Assembly: GCA_045598025.1 (NCBI GenBank)
Contig: JAZLLH010000059.1
Span: 1 to 56,191, forward strand
From: UBA1195 sp045598025
GTDB taxonomy: Bacteria > Bacteroidota > Bacteroidia > Bacteroidales > WCHB1-69
Length of the DNA stretch: 56,191 nucleotides
Direction of reading: 5' to 3'
A program made the translations under genes and the position numbers. The notes under the pieces were generated by a model that saw only the letters and a list, made by a program, of their open reading frames with translations, was not told the DNA's origin and searched no databases. Of this stretch, positions 32,144-41,932 are shown one piece after another (the stretch's first letter is position 1; every line of letters begins with the position of its first letter).

Positions 32144-35100
32144 TTATCGTATTTCTCTTCCGTTGGCCTGCAGGTATTGCTGATAGGCTGTCCGCAGGCT
32201 TGCTTTTGCTTCAGTGACGGCAGCACAGGCATTCTGCCATACGCTCTGTGCTTCCAGATATTCGGATAGACTGATCATGCCGGCTTCGTAATAATGCTTG
32301 CTTTCTTGCATGTTTTCAGCAGCTTGAGAACGGGACTCCTCCCGTATGGCGAGTTCATCGCAAAGTTTTTCCACTTCGTCGGCTGTCTGTCGCATTTGCA
32401 GAGACATCATTTCGCTCATTTCCAGCTTTTTGTTTTCTGCCATCTGAAGCTCAATCTTTTGTTTCCGGTACTGATGGGAGTTTCCCCACCAGGCACTCAG
32501 CGGTATTTTGGCTGTCGCGAAAAGGAAGGCGTTCCCCATGTCGGCTCCCAAGAGGTTGTAATAAAGCGCGGCTGCGCCGATTCCTATTTCGGGAAGGCTT
32601 TCTCCCAGTACCATTTTAGCTTTCAGTTCTTCGGCTTTTACATTCAGATCCAGCAATTTATATTCGTTGCGCAGTCTCAGGGATTCATCCAGGTCAAAAT
32701 CTGTTTTCAGCATTTCCGGATGTATATCCAGAGAATCTGTGAGGACAATGCTGTCCTGATATGGTATACCGATACTTTGACAGAGTGCCATGGTCGCCAG
32801 GCGAATCCCGTTTTCCAAGGTATTTCCGGCGCTTCGGATTTCGTTGCGTTTCAGTTGTACTTTGAGTTTGTCCGTCTTTGTGGCTACGCCGGCTTCGTAT
32901 GCGGCATCCACATCGCGTGACAGAGTGTCGAGCAGGGTGGACAGGCTGCGGATAATCTGTCGCTTTTCTGTCAGCGAAACGATCAGCCAATAATTCTGTT
33001 CCACTTTGATCAGGGCATTCTGTCCGGACATATTCTGCTGGCATTCGGCTGCCTCTACACCGATTTGGGCCAGGCGGTTGCCGTTGATGATGCGTCCGCC
33101 AGCAAAAATTGGCTGAATGGCGGTAAGCATGGCAGTCGCACCTTGATCAAGAGCTTTGATGTCGACCTCGTAGGAAAAGTCTTTTGCATAGGCAGCGAAG
33201 TCGCGCAGGTCAACATTCAGCATTTTCAGAACTGCGCCCAATTGCGAATTTTCCAAATCTGCCACCAGACTGTTCAAATCGTTGTCTTTATATTTGATTT
33301 TCAAATCAATATCTGCGTTATCCCTTTCGGAATTCGCATCCAGTAACGGACTGGCTGTCTGGAAGGCCAAAGCGGAGGCACTTATAGTGGGGAAGTAGCG
33401 GGTAAAGGCGTATTTTTTTGTTTCTTTGGCCGATTCTATGGCTAATTGGCTGTTTTTTACATCATAGTGATTGCGCAATGCCAGGCTGCGGCAACTGTCC
33501 AAAGAGAGGCGGAGAGGTTGCTGCGCATAGGAGGCAGAAGGCACACACAGGCAGCATCCGACGAGAAGTGCTCCCAAAGCACGGTTCGTTTTGCGGCGAT
33601 TGATTTTTTCATTTTTCTCGAAAATTTTCCAATAAGCGATGGGCAGCACGGTCACAATCAGAATGAAGGAGAACAGCATTCCGAAGCAGATGATGATACC
33701 CATGGGCATCCATAAAGTGCTGCGGCTGATGATCATGGGAATGACTCCGGCTGCAGCGCAGGCACATGTGAGGAAAATAGGCCGCATTCTCCGTTTCCCG
33801 GCTTCGAGTGCGGCTTCCTTTACCGACATGCCTTCCCGTATGCGTTCTTCTGCATATTGGAACATAATGATGGCGTTGCGGACTACAATGCCGACCAGGC
33901 TCACTATTCCCAGTATGGAGGTAATGCCGAAGTCTGTGTGGAAAATTTTCAGTCCGATGACGGCTCCCAACAGGCAGAGCAGGGTAGAAGCCAGTGAAAG
34001 AAGTGCCAGACTGATTTTTTTCAATGCGTATACCAGACAGAAGAAAATGATCAGAATCATCAGAATGAAACCGGAAATCAGTTCAGGGCGCAGTTCGTTG
34101 TTGGTTTCTTCCAGACCTCCGTAAGAAAATTCCATTCCTTCTGGCAGAATGTTGGAGAATTCTTTCCGCATATAGTGTTTGATCCGTTTCATTACGACGG
34201 GCTGGCTTTGTCCATAGCGCAGGTCGGCACTGACGGTGATGCAGTGTACGCCGTTCCGGCGGACAATCTGTACGGGTTCCCATACCGGAGTAACGCTCGC
34301 AACCTGGCTGAGAGGCACCCATACACCCGGCAGCAGGGTGGGTACGAGTTCTTCCTTTAGGGATGCAATGTTTTGGTTACTGTCGCGTCCGGTTTTCAGT
34401 GTGACAGGAATGGCGTAGTCGTCTTCCCAAAGGGTAGTCAGAGGTGTCCCTCCGTATTGGGAGGCCAGGCTCAGACCCAATGTGGTTTGGGTGATACCCA
34501 GGCGGGAAGCCTCAATCGGATCCATCCGAACGTTGGCATAGGTTTGAAAACCTTCAAAATCCGTGTGTATCCAGGATAGCCGGTCATCCATGGTGTGAAG
34601 GAAACGGGTCAGGGTGTCGGCATAATCCTTCAAAGTGGCGATATCGTCCCCTTTCAAGCGGATTTCAATGGCATTTTTGGCTGATTGATAGTCCAGGTGT
34701 TTGAAGCGCAGCAATGCATTGGGGAAATGATGTTCCAAGGAGTCCGAGTATTTGGACAAAATCCTTTCGGTGGCTTGTACGGAGCGGGTGTTGACAATAA
34801 ATTGGGCATAATTTTTACCGGGCAGGCTAGGGGCATATGTAATCATGAAACGGGGAGATCCGCTGCCGTAAAAGGCGGTGATGGCTTCCACGTCCTTGTC
34901 TTTTTTCAATATGGATTCCAGACTGTCGCAGACCGAGATGGTCTGTTGTAGGGAACTGCCTTGCGGCAGACGTATTTCCAGAGCGAAACTGTCCCGTTCT
35001 GCCTGCGGCATCATCTGAATATTGGTATGGAAGAGAAACATCCAAACAGCAAGAAAGATGGTTCCAATGCCTAAACACAGCGTCAGGAAAGGGTGTCTGA

Positions 35101-36694
35101 AGCATTTCTCGAGTATCCATTCGTATCCTCCCTGCAGCAGTTTGAAAAATTGGTTTTGGGCGCGGACGGCTCTGGAAATTTTTTCTTCCTCCACAGGCAT
35201 GGGACGGATGAATCTGGCGGCCCAGTACGGAATCAGCAGTACGGCTACCAAAAGTGAAATCAGCAGAGCAAAGGTAAAAGGCCAGGGAAAATGCTGGACA
35301 AATTCGCCTATGGGTCCTGTCATGGTGACCATGAAGGGGAAAAAGGCCAGTGCCATGGCCAGAGTGGCCACGAGTAGCGGCTCGAAGTAGGTGTCGGCAC
35401 TCTGTATGGCGGCTTCCTTGGGAGACATGCCATGCTCCGTATTGTGGATGAATCCGTCTATGATCACAATGGCATTGTCTACAATCATTCCCAATACCAC
35501 AATCAGAGAGGCCAGAGTGACCGTATTGATTTCCATTTTGAAGGCATACATCAATGCCCAGGTGATAGTGATAGTGACGGGAATGCTGGATGCCGTGACC
35601 ATAGCGGATCGGAAGGGAAACAGCATCAGCATGACGAAAATGACAACGAGGACGGCAACCAGTAAATCGCGCAGGAAGGAATACACCGACGAACTCACTA
35701 CTTTGGGAAGGTCGGTAATGCGGTAAAGCCGAACATCGTCCGGAAGAGTGCTCTGGAATGCGGCCAGCCGTTTTTCAATCTGTTTCCCGAATGTGACAAT
35801 GTTGTTGCCGGACTGCATTTCTACGGAAAGGACCAGCGCGTTTTCTCCGTCTTTGCGTATGAAGGACGAAGGATCTTCATATTGCCGGACGATTTGAGCC
35901 ACGTCCTTCAGCCGGATGATACGTCCCATGGGATCTGAGTATACAATCTGTTCTCCGATTTCTTTCTCATTGCTCAGAGGACTTTCGATGTGTATGGGAA
36001 TAATGTTGTTTTCGCTTTTCAGCGTACCTCCGGTAGGAATGAGCCCCTGTGTGAAAAGTTCTGCCATCAGCGTTTTGTTGCTGATACCGTAGGAGGCCAG
36101 TTTTTCCTGATCAATAATGACATTGATTTCTTCTTTCTGTTCACCATATACTTTGATGTTTCCCACCGCCTTGACCGTGCGCAGTTGGTCGCACAATCCA
36201 TCCATATAGCGGTGCAACTCTTTGTAGGTCTTGTCTTTGGATTGAATGGTAATCAGCAGGGAGGAGGTGTTTCCGAAATCGTCATTTACGACAACGGCCA
36301 ATACGCCCGAAGGCAGTTTGGATTTGAAGTCTTTGAGCCCGTGCCGTATTTTGGACCATACTTCGGTTTTGTCGTTCACGCTTTTTTCCAGAGAAACGAA
36401 AATATAGACAATACCATTCTGTGAATAGGAATATGTTTTCTCCTTGCAGACTTCGGGATAGGTAAAGAGAAAGTTTTCCAAGGGTTTGGTTACCTGGAAT
36501 TCCATTTCTTCCGGAGTGGCTCCCGGGTATGCAGCTCCTACGATTCCTTCTCTCAGGGTGAATTCCGGGAATTCCTGTTTGTTCATACCAATCAGTCCGT
36601 AAATGCCGTATGCGACCATCAGCCCGACAACAAGGTACACTATGTTCCGTGAACGCATCACGGATTCCACTATGCCTGATTTTTTCTGTTTCAT
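32144..36694 (-). CDS. RND multidrug pump fused to a TolC-type outer-membrane channel
   Basis: One 1516-residue frame joins two proteins. Residues 1 to about 1030 are an AcrB-like RND permease: MKQKKSGIVESVMRSRNIVYL, the porter motif FPEFTLREGIVGAAYPGATPEEME, twelve membrane segments, and proton-relay region GMIVDNAIVIIDG, where the first Asp of the AcrB pair is kept. A signal-like hydrophobic stretch at about 1036-1055 (NRALGALLVGCCLCVPSASYAQ) with a possible SYA cleavage site leads to a TolC-like domain, about 1056-1516 (LSLDSCRSLALRNHYDVKNS; ALIKVEQNYWLIVSL; EAGMISLSEYLEAQSVWQNA). No ATG lies near the junction. Adaptor gene lies upstream by 11 bp and an araC gene downstream. Drug or bile-salt export is likely, unproven. 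Confidence 0.92.
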   Translation of the reverse strand: MKQKKSGIVESVMRSRNIVYLVVGLMVAYGIYGLIGMNKQEFPEFTLREGIVGAAYPGATPEEMEFQVTKPLENFLFTYPEVCKEKTYSYSQNGIVYIFVSLEKSVNDKTEVWSKIRHGLKDFKSKLPSGVLAVVVNDDFGNTSSLLITIQSKDKTYKELHRYMDGLCDQLRTVKAVGNIKVYGEQKEEINVIIDQEKLASYGISNKTLMAELFTQGLIPTGGTLKSENNIIPIHIESPLSNEKEIGEQIVYSDPMGRIIRLKDVAQIVRQYEDPSSFIRKDGENALVLSVEMQSGNNIVTFGKQIEKRLAAFQSTLPDDVRLYRITDLPKVVSSSVYSFLRDLLVAVLVVIFVMLMLFPFRSAMVTASSIPVTITITWALMYAFKMEINTVTLASLIVVLGMIVDNAIVIIDGFIHNTEHGMSPKEAAIQSADTYFEPLLVATLAMALAFFPFMVTMTGPIGEFVQHFPWPFTFALLISLLVAVLLIPYWAARFIRPMPVEEEKISRAVRAQNQFFKLLQGGYEWILEKCFRHPFLTLCLGIGTIFLAVWMFLFHTNIQMMPQAERDSFALEIRLPQGSSLQQTISVCDSLESILKKDKDVEAITAFYGSGSPRFMITYAPSLPGKNYAQFIVNTRSVQATERILSKYSDSLEHHFPNALLRFKHLDYQSAKNAIEIRLKGDDIATLKDYADTLTRFLHTMDDRLSWIHTDFEGFQTYANVRMDPIEASRLGITQTTLGLSLASQYGGTPLTTLWEDDYAIPVTLKTGRDSNQNIASLKEELVPTLLPGVWVPLSQVASVTPVWEPVQIVRRNGVHCITVSADLRYGQSQPVVMKRIKHYMRKEFSNILPEGMEFSYGGLEETNNELRPELISGFILMILIIFFCLVYALKKISLALLSLASTLLCLLGAVIGLKIFHTDFGITSILGIVSLVGIVVRNAIIMFQYAEERIREGMSVKEAALEAGKRRMRPIFLTCACAAAGVIPMIISRSTLWMPMGIIICFGMLFSFILIVTVLPIAYWKIFEKNEKINRRKTNRALGALLVGCCLCVPSASYAQQPLRLSLDSCRSLALRNHYDVKNSQLAIESAKETKKYAFTRYFPTISASALAFQTASPLLDANSERDNADIDLKIKYKDNDLNSLVADLENSQLGAVLKMLNVDLRDFAAYAKDFSYEVDIKALDQGATAMLTAIQPIFAGGRIINGNRLAQIGVEAAECQQNMSGQNALIKVEQNYWLIVSLTEKRQIIRSLSTLLDTLSRDVDAAYEAGVATKTDKLKVQLKRNEIRSAGNTLENGIRLATMALCQSIGIPYQDSIVLTDSLDIHPEMLKTDFDLDESLRLRNEYKLLDLNVKAEELKAKMVLGESLPEIGIGAAALYYNLLGADMGNAFLFATAKIPLSAWWGNSHQYRKQKIELQMAENKKLEMSEMMSLQMRQTADEVEKLCDELAIREESRSQAAENMQESKHYYEAGMISLSEYLEAQSVWQNACAAVTEAKASLRTAYQQYLQANGREIR

Positions 36695-36705
36695 ACAGAT
36701 GCCTC

Positions 36706-37725
36706 CTACTGGATTTTGATTTGGGTATCCTCACATACTTTCGGTGCACCTTCCGTGATTACCAGGTCGCCATCCTGCAATCCTTCGATGATGCGTACTC
36801 CGTTTTCAGTGAATCCTTCCGTGCGAATGTAAGCTTTGTGTGCTTTCCCGTTCTGGCAAATCCATACGAACTCGCGTCCGTCATTGCTTATCTGAACAGC
36901 CTGCATGGGAATGTCGTATCCGGCAGTAGTGTCGGAAGCAGAGTAAATACTTACGCGACATACCATGCCGGGAAGCAGTTTCTGGTCAGGTTCCAGAATG
37001 CGTAGGCTGACGGGGTAGGCGTGGGAGAGAGGGTCTGCCACGACACCGATTTCTGTTATTTCAGCATCAAATGATGCCTGCAGTGCATTTACCTGTACTT
37101 TGGCTTTCTGGCCGATGCGAAGCGAGGCTATCTCGTTTTCGGGGATATGGGTCTGTACGGAAATCCGCCCCATGTCCAGCAATTGCATGACCGATTGGAA
37201 TGGCATGACGTTCATTCCGGCTTCCACATTCATGTTTCCGATAGTGCCGCTCTGTGGAGCATACATTTTGCAGTTTTCAAGGCTTTTTTTGCAGATGTCC
37301 GCCATGGAGCGGGCCTGATTCAGCTGGGTCTGTATTTCCACCCATTTGACTTCGGGGAGACTCCCTTTCTTATAAATGCTTTCAGCGCGACGATATCCGT
37401 CTTCAGCTTGATCCAATGTAACTTTTGCTGCGTTGTAGGCATTCAGAGCAGTCCTGTTGTCCAATTCGGCCAGCAATTGACCCTTCTGTACTTTCTGGCC
37501 TTCCCTGACATGAATACAGCGGATACAACCTCCGCTTTCAAAACTGAGAACAATGGATTTATCGGCCGAAATGGTGCCGACGTAACTGCTGTTGCTTCCC
37601 ATGGTATCGGTGACGACTTCCGTTACCCGGACGGGAATGACAACATCCTGTGATGATTTTCTGATTTCTTTGCAGCTTCCCAACAATAAAGTTGATACTG
37701 CCAGTCCGAATAAAAACTTTTTCAT
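36706..37725 (-). CDS. RND efflux periplasmic adaptor lipoprotein
   Basis: A 339-residue HlyD/MexA-type membrane-fusion protein. MKKFLFGLAVSTLLLGSC carries the lipid Cys at residue 18; a further ATG two codons upstream (37731) is also in frame. The lipoyl-like half motifs GCIRCIHVREGQKVQKGQLLAELD and YAPQSGTIGNMNVEAGMNV flank a helical hairpin; the beta-barrel (AKVQVNALQASFDAEITEIG) and membrane-proximal domain (FVWICQNGKAHKAYIRTEGFTENG) follow. It links the RND pump to the TolC channel, which here are encoded as one chain 11 bp downstream. Confidence 0.93.
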   Translation of the reverse strand: MKKFLFGLAVSTLLLGSCKEIRKSSQDVVIPVRVTEVVTDTMGSNSSYVGTISADKSIVLSFESGGCIRCIHVREGQKVQKGQLLAELDNRTALNAYNAAKVTLDQAEDGYRRAESIYKKGSLPEVKWVEIQTQLNQARSMADICKKSLENCKMYAPQSGTIGNMNVEAGMNVMPFQSVMQLLDMGRISVQTHIPENEIASLRIGQKAKVQVNALQASFDAEITEIGVVADPLSHAYPVSLRILEPDQKLLPGMVCRVSIYSASDTTAGYDIPMQAVQISNDGREFVWICQNGKAHKAYIRTEGFTENGVRIIEGLQDGDLVITEGAPKVCEDTQIKIQ

Positions 37726-37822
37726 ATACAAAAAATGCTAATATGGAAGTGGCAAAGCAACAAATTGTGTTCCAAAAAAAGATGAATTCTCCTATTTTGG
37801 AATTATGAATGTTAAAAAACGA

Positions 37823-37851
37823 CAAATAGACTACTTTTTTTGGTCTATTTG
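37823..37851 (-). terminator. Inverted repeat with T run: terminator, or operator of the efflux operon
   Basis: CAAATAGAC (37823-37831) and GTCTATTTG (37843-37851) form a perfect 9-bp inverted repeat with an 11-nt loop. On the minus strand it starts 30 bp past the stop of the frameshifted DUF4838-like gene and is followed by TCGTTTTTT, as a terminator would be. It is also 98 bp before the efflux adaptor start, where an AraC operator could lie. Confidence 0.5.
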
Positions 37852-37880
37852 GAAAAACATCAAAGAGAAAAGGAAATTTC

Positions 37881-39184
37881 CTATGGCAGAAAAGATTGAC
37901 CGTAGCCGGTGAAAATGGTATCGGTGTTGCCGTATTGGCGGATATAATTTCCGTTGAGCCATGTGGCGAAACATGTGATGGAAGTGGCACCCAAGCATCT
38001 GTACGCGTGAATGTCGCGAGTGCACTCTGCGGCTTCAAACCGCATGGGAGTCAATTTGTCGCACTGCCAGTGGGATTGCATGGATTCGTCCAGCCAGTAT
38101 TCCAGTATATGCAGGCTGTGACAGGGAAATGCGGTGATGTTTTCGCGCAGTTGCTGTTCCAATTCCGTGTCGAGTGGATGGGTGTAATCCCGGAAAATGG
38201 GGGCAAATTCCAAAAAAATTCCTTCCTTGGCCTGTACCTTGAGTGGGGCAGATTTTGTCTGGTGATATGCAAGATGTGCCAATGTGGCTTGAGAATCGAA
38301 TTCCCTGAGCAGTTCCAATAGCCGGTTTTCGTACATCAGAGCTTGTTCTGAAGGATTGTAGCCCTGACAGGCGTCACAATGGCAGAACATATTCTGCTTG
38401 TCATCGGTCCAGAAAAAGTAGCGATGGGTAGTGGGTTTCATCCATCGGAGGATGGAGGCAAGCTGCGGCCGTATGGCCTCCATGACGGAATCGTTGGAAA
38501 AACACAGATTGTATTTTTGTACGCGTTGTCCGTTGGTGTCTGCGCGGAAATATTCCGGATGGGTGTCAAAAAGTTCGCGGGGCAGCAGGAATTGCAGGGC
38601 GTGGACTTCATATTCTACATCAACTTGCAGCTTTTTGCACAGTTTGAGAAAAGATTGTCCGAAGCGGCTTTTGACAAAAGCTTCCAGCGTATCCAGTGGG
38701 TCATTGGATGTGGCGGCATGTATGCCAATCAGGTTGATTCCGCTCTGACGGATGCGTTTTTCCCATTCCTGCAGACCGACGGAGGTAATGTCGTTGGGGT
38801 ATACCACGACCTCTGTATTCGGGTTTGGGCGTCATCCGGCAGGGAAAGAGAACTCCGGGTTTGTGAAAGTCCGGTACCGTATCTTTTGTGGGAATGAGGG
38901 AATACCAATGTACGTTTCCGTCTGTTCGGAAATCGTCTTGAAATACCCCCATCCAGAATACCTTATCCAGGGATAGTCCCAAACTTTCCAGTTCGCTTCG
39001 GCTGATGCTGCCATGGATGCGGTAACCCCAGGGAGTGGTATAGGCTTCCGTCTGAAGAGTGGAGAAGTTCCAACTGTAGTCCAGCTGTCGGTAAAATCGG
39101 GCCCGGTAGCGCCCGAATTGCTGATATACCCAGACAGAAAAAAATCAGGAAAAGACCGGGAAACCTATATTTCCCAAGTCGCAT
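37881..39184 (-). pseudogene. Frameshifted DUF4838-like protein gene
   Basis: Coding similarity continues through three reading frames. From the ATG at 39184, inside the cysS 3' end, MRLGKYRFPGLFLIF runs to an A7 tract (39138-39144); one base fewer there would join it to YQQFGRYRARFYRQLDY. That second frame reads GYRIHGSISRSELES, VFWMGVFQDDFRTDGNVHWY and GVLFPCRMTPKP, then breaks near 38820. The third frame continues TEVVVYPNDITSVGLQEW and stays open to 37881 (about 310 residues), with FFWTDDKQNMFCHCDACQGY, a Cys cluster typical of DUF4838 TIM-barrel proteins of presumed glycan function. Sum length would be about 430 residues. Either a decayed gene or two sequence errors; the A7 tract could also be phase-variable. 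Confidence 0.7.
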
Positions 39185-40628
39185 GATCTTTTCCATCTTT
39201 GACGGTGATGCCGATTTCCTGCAAGCGGTTCCGGATTTGGTCGGAAGTGGCCCAATCTTTTTCGGATTTGGCTTTTTGACGGATTTCCAGTATCATGTCC
39301 ATCAGCCCGCCGAGAATTTCTGCCTGATTGGAGTCCTTTTCATCCTTCAGTCCCAGAATCTGGAAAGCAAAAGTATCGAACACCTTTCTATAGGAGTCAA
39401 TATCCTGTTGGGTCAGAGACATTTTTCCGTCTTTGGCGGCGTTGATGTGTTTGGTCATTTCAAAAAGTTCAGCAATGACCATGGCGGCGTTCAGATCGTC
39501 GTTCATGGCTTCCATGCATTTCTTGAAACTGTCGCCTTCCGGAAGAGTGGAAGTGGCAGACGGCTTCAGGGAAAGAAGGTTATGATATCCTTGCATCAGC
39601 CGTTCCAACCCTTTTTGAGCGGAAAGCAAGGCCTCATTGGAAAAATCAACCGTGCTGCGGTAGTGGGCCTGCAGTATGAAGAATCGGATGGTCATGGGTG
39701 AGTAAGCCTGCTGCAGCAGCTCATGCTTCCCTGTGAAGAATTCATTCAGGGTGATGAAATTACCCAGAGATTTTCCCATTTTCTGTCCGTTGATGGTAAT
39801 CATGTTGTTGTGCACCCAAAACCGGGCGGAAGGGCATCCGTTGGCTATCTGGCTCTGACAGATTTCCGATTCGTGATGGGGGAACATCAGGTCAATGCCG
39901 CCACCATGAATGTCAAAGGTTTTTCCGAGATATTTGGTGCTCATGGCTGTACATTCTATATGCCATCCAGGGAAACCGTCGCTCCAGGGAGATGGCCAGC
40001 GCATGATATGCTCCGGAGCCGCTTTTTTCCACAAGGCGAAATCAGCAGGATGCCTTTTTTCCTCCTGTCCGTCCAATGTGCGGGTATTGGCGTAAAGTTC
40101 TTCCAGTATGCGGCCGGACAATTTTCCATATCCGAAGTCCTTATCGAATTTGGGAACGTCAAAATATACCGATCCGTCGGAGATATACGCATAACCCTTG
40201 TCCAAAATTTCCTGTACGACAGCCATCTGTTCGATGATGTGCCCGGAGGCGCGGGGCTCTATGGAAGGTCTCATCACATTCAGTCTGTCCATGGCATCAT
40301 GATAGGAATCCATGTAATACTGTGCTACTTCCATGGGTTCCAATTGTTCAATACGGGCTTTTTTGGAAATCTTGTCCTCTCCAGAATCGGCATCGTGTTC
40401 CAGATGGCCGACATCGGTGATGTTGCGAACGTAGCGGACCTTGTATCCCAAAAATTTGAGGTATCGGAACAGCAGGTCAAAAACAATGGCTGGCCGTGCA
40501 TGCCCCAAGTGAGGTTCTCCGTAGACGGTGGGACCGCATACATACATTCCTACGAAGGGAGAGTGCAGCGGTTCAAAGGTTTCTTTTTTGCGGGTCAGGG
40601 TGTTGTATAATTTGAGTGGATTTTCCAT
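39165..40628 (-). CDS. cysS: Cysteine--tRNA ligase
   Basis: Charges tRNA-Cys. The 487-residue class I synthetase starts at ATG 40628 (MENPLKLYNTLTRKKETF). It has the zinc Cys and HIGH-equivalent in VCGPTVYGEPHLGHARP, the zinc-binding GGGIDLMFPHHESEICQS, and the KMSKS loop as KMGKSLGNFITL. The C-terminal anticodon domain ends DGKDHATWEI. Eight bp separate it from the upstream DUF1573 gene, and the frameshifted DUF4838-like gene begins inside its last codons (20-bp overlap). Assignment firm. Confidence 0.96.
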   Translation of the reverse strand: MENPLKLYNTLTRKKETFEPLHSPFVGMYVCGPTVYGEPHLGHARPAIVFDLLFRYLKFLGYKVRYVRNITDVGHLEHDADSGEDKISKKARIEQLEPMEVAQYYMDSYHDAMDRLNVMRPSIEPRASGHIIEQMAVVQEILDKGYAYISDGSVYFDVPKFDKDFGYGKLSGRILEELYANTRTLDGQEEKRHPADFALWKKAAPEHIMRWPSPWSDGFPGWHIECTAMSTKYLGKTFDIHGGGIDLMFPHHESEICQSQIANGCPSARFWVHNNMITINGQKMGKSLGNFITLNEFFTGKHELLQQAYSPMTIRFFILQAHYRSTVDFSNEALLSAQKGLERLMQGYHNLLSLKPSATSTLPEGDSFKKCMEAMNDDLNAAMVIAELFEMTKHINAAKDGKMSLTQQDIDSYRKVFDTFAFQILGLKDEKDSNQAEILGGLMDMILEIRQKAKSEKDWATSDQIRNRLQEIGITVKDGKDHATWEI

Positions 40629-40636
40629 GAGCAACC

Positions 40637-41740
40637 TTAATTTTCTTTTACTGTTCCTACAATTCTCAGCGTGATTTTCGGTTGTTCCGGATCATTGACA
40701 ATAAGATAGATGTCTTTTGCTTGTCCGCCCCGTTTGCCACCGGTGTTGAAGATGGCTTTGATTTTGGTGGATTCACCGGGAGCCAGTGTGTCTTTTTCCA
40801 ATTTTCCGGTTGTGCAGCCGCAGGATGTTTTGATGAAGTGGAATACCAGATCACTCTTTCCGATGTTGGTCAATGTAAAATCGTGTTTGATTTCCGATCC
40901 CTTGGCGCATTCCCCGAAATTGTATTCCTCCTGGTCCACGAGTACATGGGGCGCATTTTTGAGCTGCTCCGGCGTCCAACTGTCAAAGTCATCGAATATT
41001 TCGCCTAAAATATAGAAACTTTTGGTTCCTTTGTGGCTGGGAGGTTCGGGATCATTGGTTGAGATGTTGAAGCGTTCGTATACGTTTCCCCATTCGTGTT
41101 TGACGGATGCATCGTAGGAAAATACGACGATGCCTTCTTCCTTCGGTTGCAGTTTGGGCGTGACGTACAGGATTTTGATGCAGGCAGGAGCATTTCCCTT
41201 CTGCAGCGTCATGACGGAATCCCACACATTGTACACCCGGAAGGTATCGGTTACAACGGAATTCGGGGTCAATCGGTGAAGGGTGGTGCAATTATTGATA
41301 TATTTCAGATTGCCTTCCTGCATGCTGAATTCCTCTTCCTTGGTGGTAGGAGCAGGGTATACATAGCCTTTCAATCGGAGTTTGTAGACTACGGTATCTT
41401 TGTTTTCCAGTACTTTCAACTGAGCCGGAAAATCGAATGAGTAGCGCATGTTTTTGGGGTTCAGTGCGACGTTCAGACGCGCGATATCATGTTTTTTCAG
41501 CGTGCTCTTGTTCCAGGAAAAGGAAAGTTGAGCGTATTTCGAGGTGCATTCCAGAATTTTCACATCTTTTTCTCCAAGATTGGTCAGCAGAATATCGTGT
41601 CTGACAATGCCTTTTTCTTCCTTGATTTGGTAAAAGTCATAAGTCGATTCGTTGATTTTCAACTGTTTTTCTGAATTTCCCTGTGCAAAAAGATTTCCCC
41701 ACAAGCCGAAAACTCCCATAATTAATAATAACTTCTTCAT
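40637..41740 (-). CDS. DUF1573 domain protein, secreted
   Basis: A 367-residue exported protein. The ATG at 41740 gives the signal MKKLLLIMGVFGLWGNLFAQ; an upstream in-frame ATG lies past the promoter box. Two DUF1573-type immunoglobulin-like domains are visible. The first runs near EKGIVRHDILLTNLGEKDVKIL; the second, VDQEEYNFGECAKGSEIKHDFTLTNIGKSDLVF, is followed by the hallmark IKTSCGCTTGKLEKDTLAPGES. DUF1573 proteins are abundant in Bacteroidetes envelopes and have no settled role. It precedes cysS by 8 bp and likely heads that operon. Confidence 0.85.
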   Translation of the reverse strand: MKKLLLIMGVFGLWGNLFAQGNSEKQLKINESTYDFYQIKEEKGIVRHDILLTNLGEKDVKILECTSKYAQLSFSWNKSTLKKHDIARLNVALNPKNMRYSFDFPAQLKVLENKDTVVYKLRLKGYVYPAPTTKEEEFSMQEGNLKYINNCTTLHRLTPNSVVTDTFRVYNVWDSVMTLQKGNAPACIKILYVTPKLQPKEEGIVVFSYDASVKHEWGNVYERFNISTNDPEPPSHKGTKSFYILGEIFDDFDSWTPEQLKNAPHVLVDQEEYNFGECAKGSEIKHDFTLTNIGKSDLVFHFIKTSCGCTTGKLEKDTLAPGESTKIKAIFNTGGKRGGQAKDIYLIVNDPEQPKITLRIVGTVKEN

Positions 41741-41783
41741 TGTATGCTGTTTTTTGTTTTTTGTTCCAATGCAATACAATCTG

Positions 41784-41791
41784 CAAAGATA
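41784..41791 (-). promoter_or_regulatory. -7 box TATCTTTG for DUF1573-cysS
   Basis: On the minus strand TATCTTTG lies 43 bp before the ATG at 41740. Confidence 0.58.
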
Positions 41792-41836
41792 ATGCAAAAA
41801 TGCATACACCTTGCTTTTTGAGAATTTTTTTTTCTC

Positions 41837-41871
41837 TTTTGCCGTATGTTTTGAAAAAATGCGTATCTTTG
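41837..41871 (+). promoter_or_regulatory. Promoter for the small lipoprotein and VOC genes
   Basis: TTTTG (41837-41841), a 22-nt spacer and TATCTTTG (41864-41871) precede the ATG at 41933 by 61 bp. It is divergent from the DUF1573 promoter. Confidence 0.55.
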
Positions 41872-41932
41872 CAAATGGAACTGAGGATGCCGAAAATCAG
41901 ACAGAGTAGGCCTTTTACTAAAAAAAAGTGAT

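Noticed and set aside
38815..38840. Programmed +1 frameshifting in the DUF4838-like gene
   Set aside because: No slippery site or stop-codon arrangement like known +1 sites was seen at the break, and a second break is present upstream; decay or sequence error is simpler.
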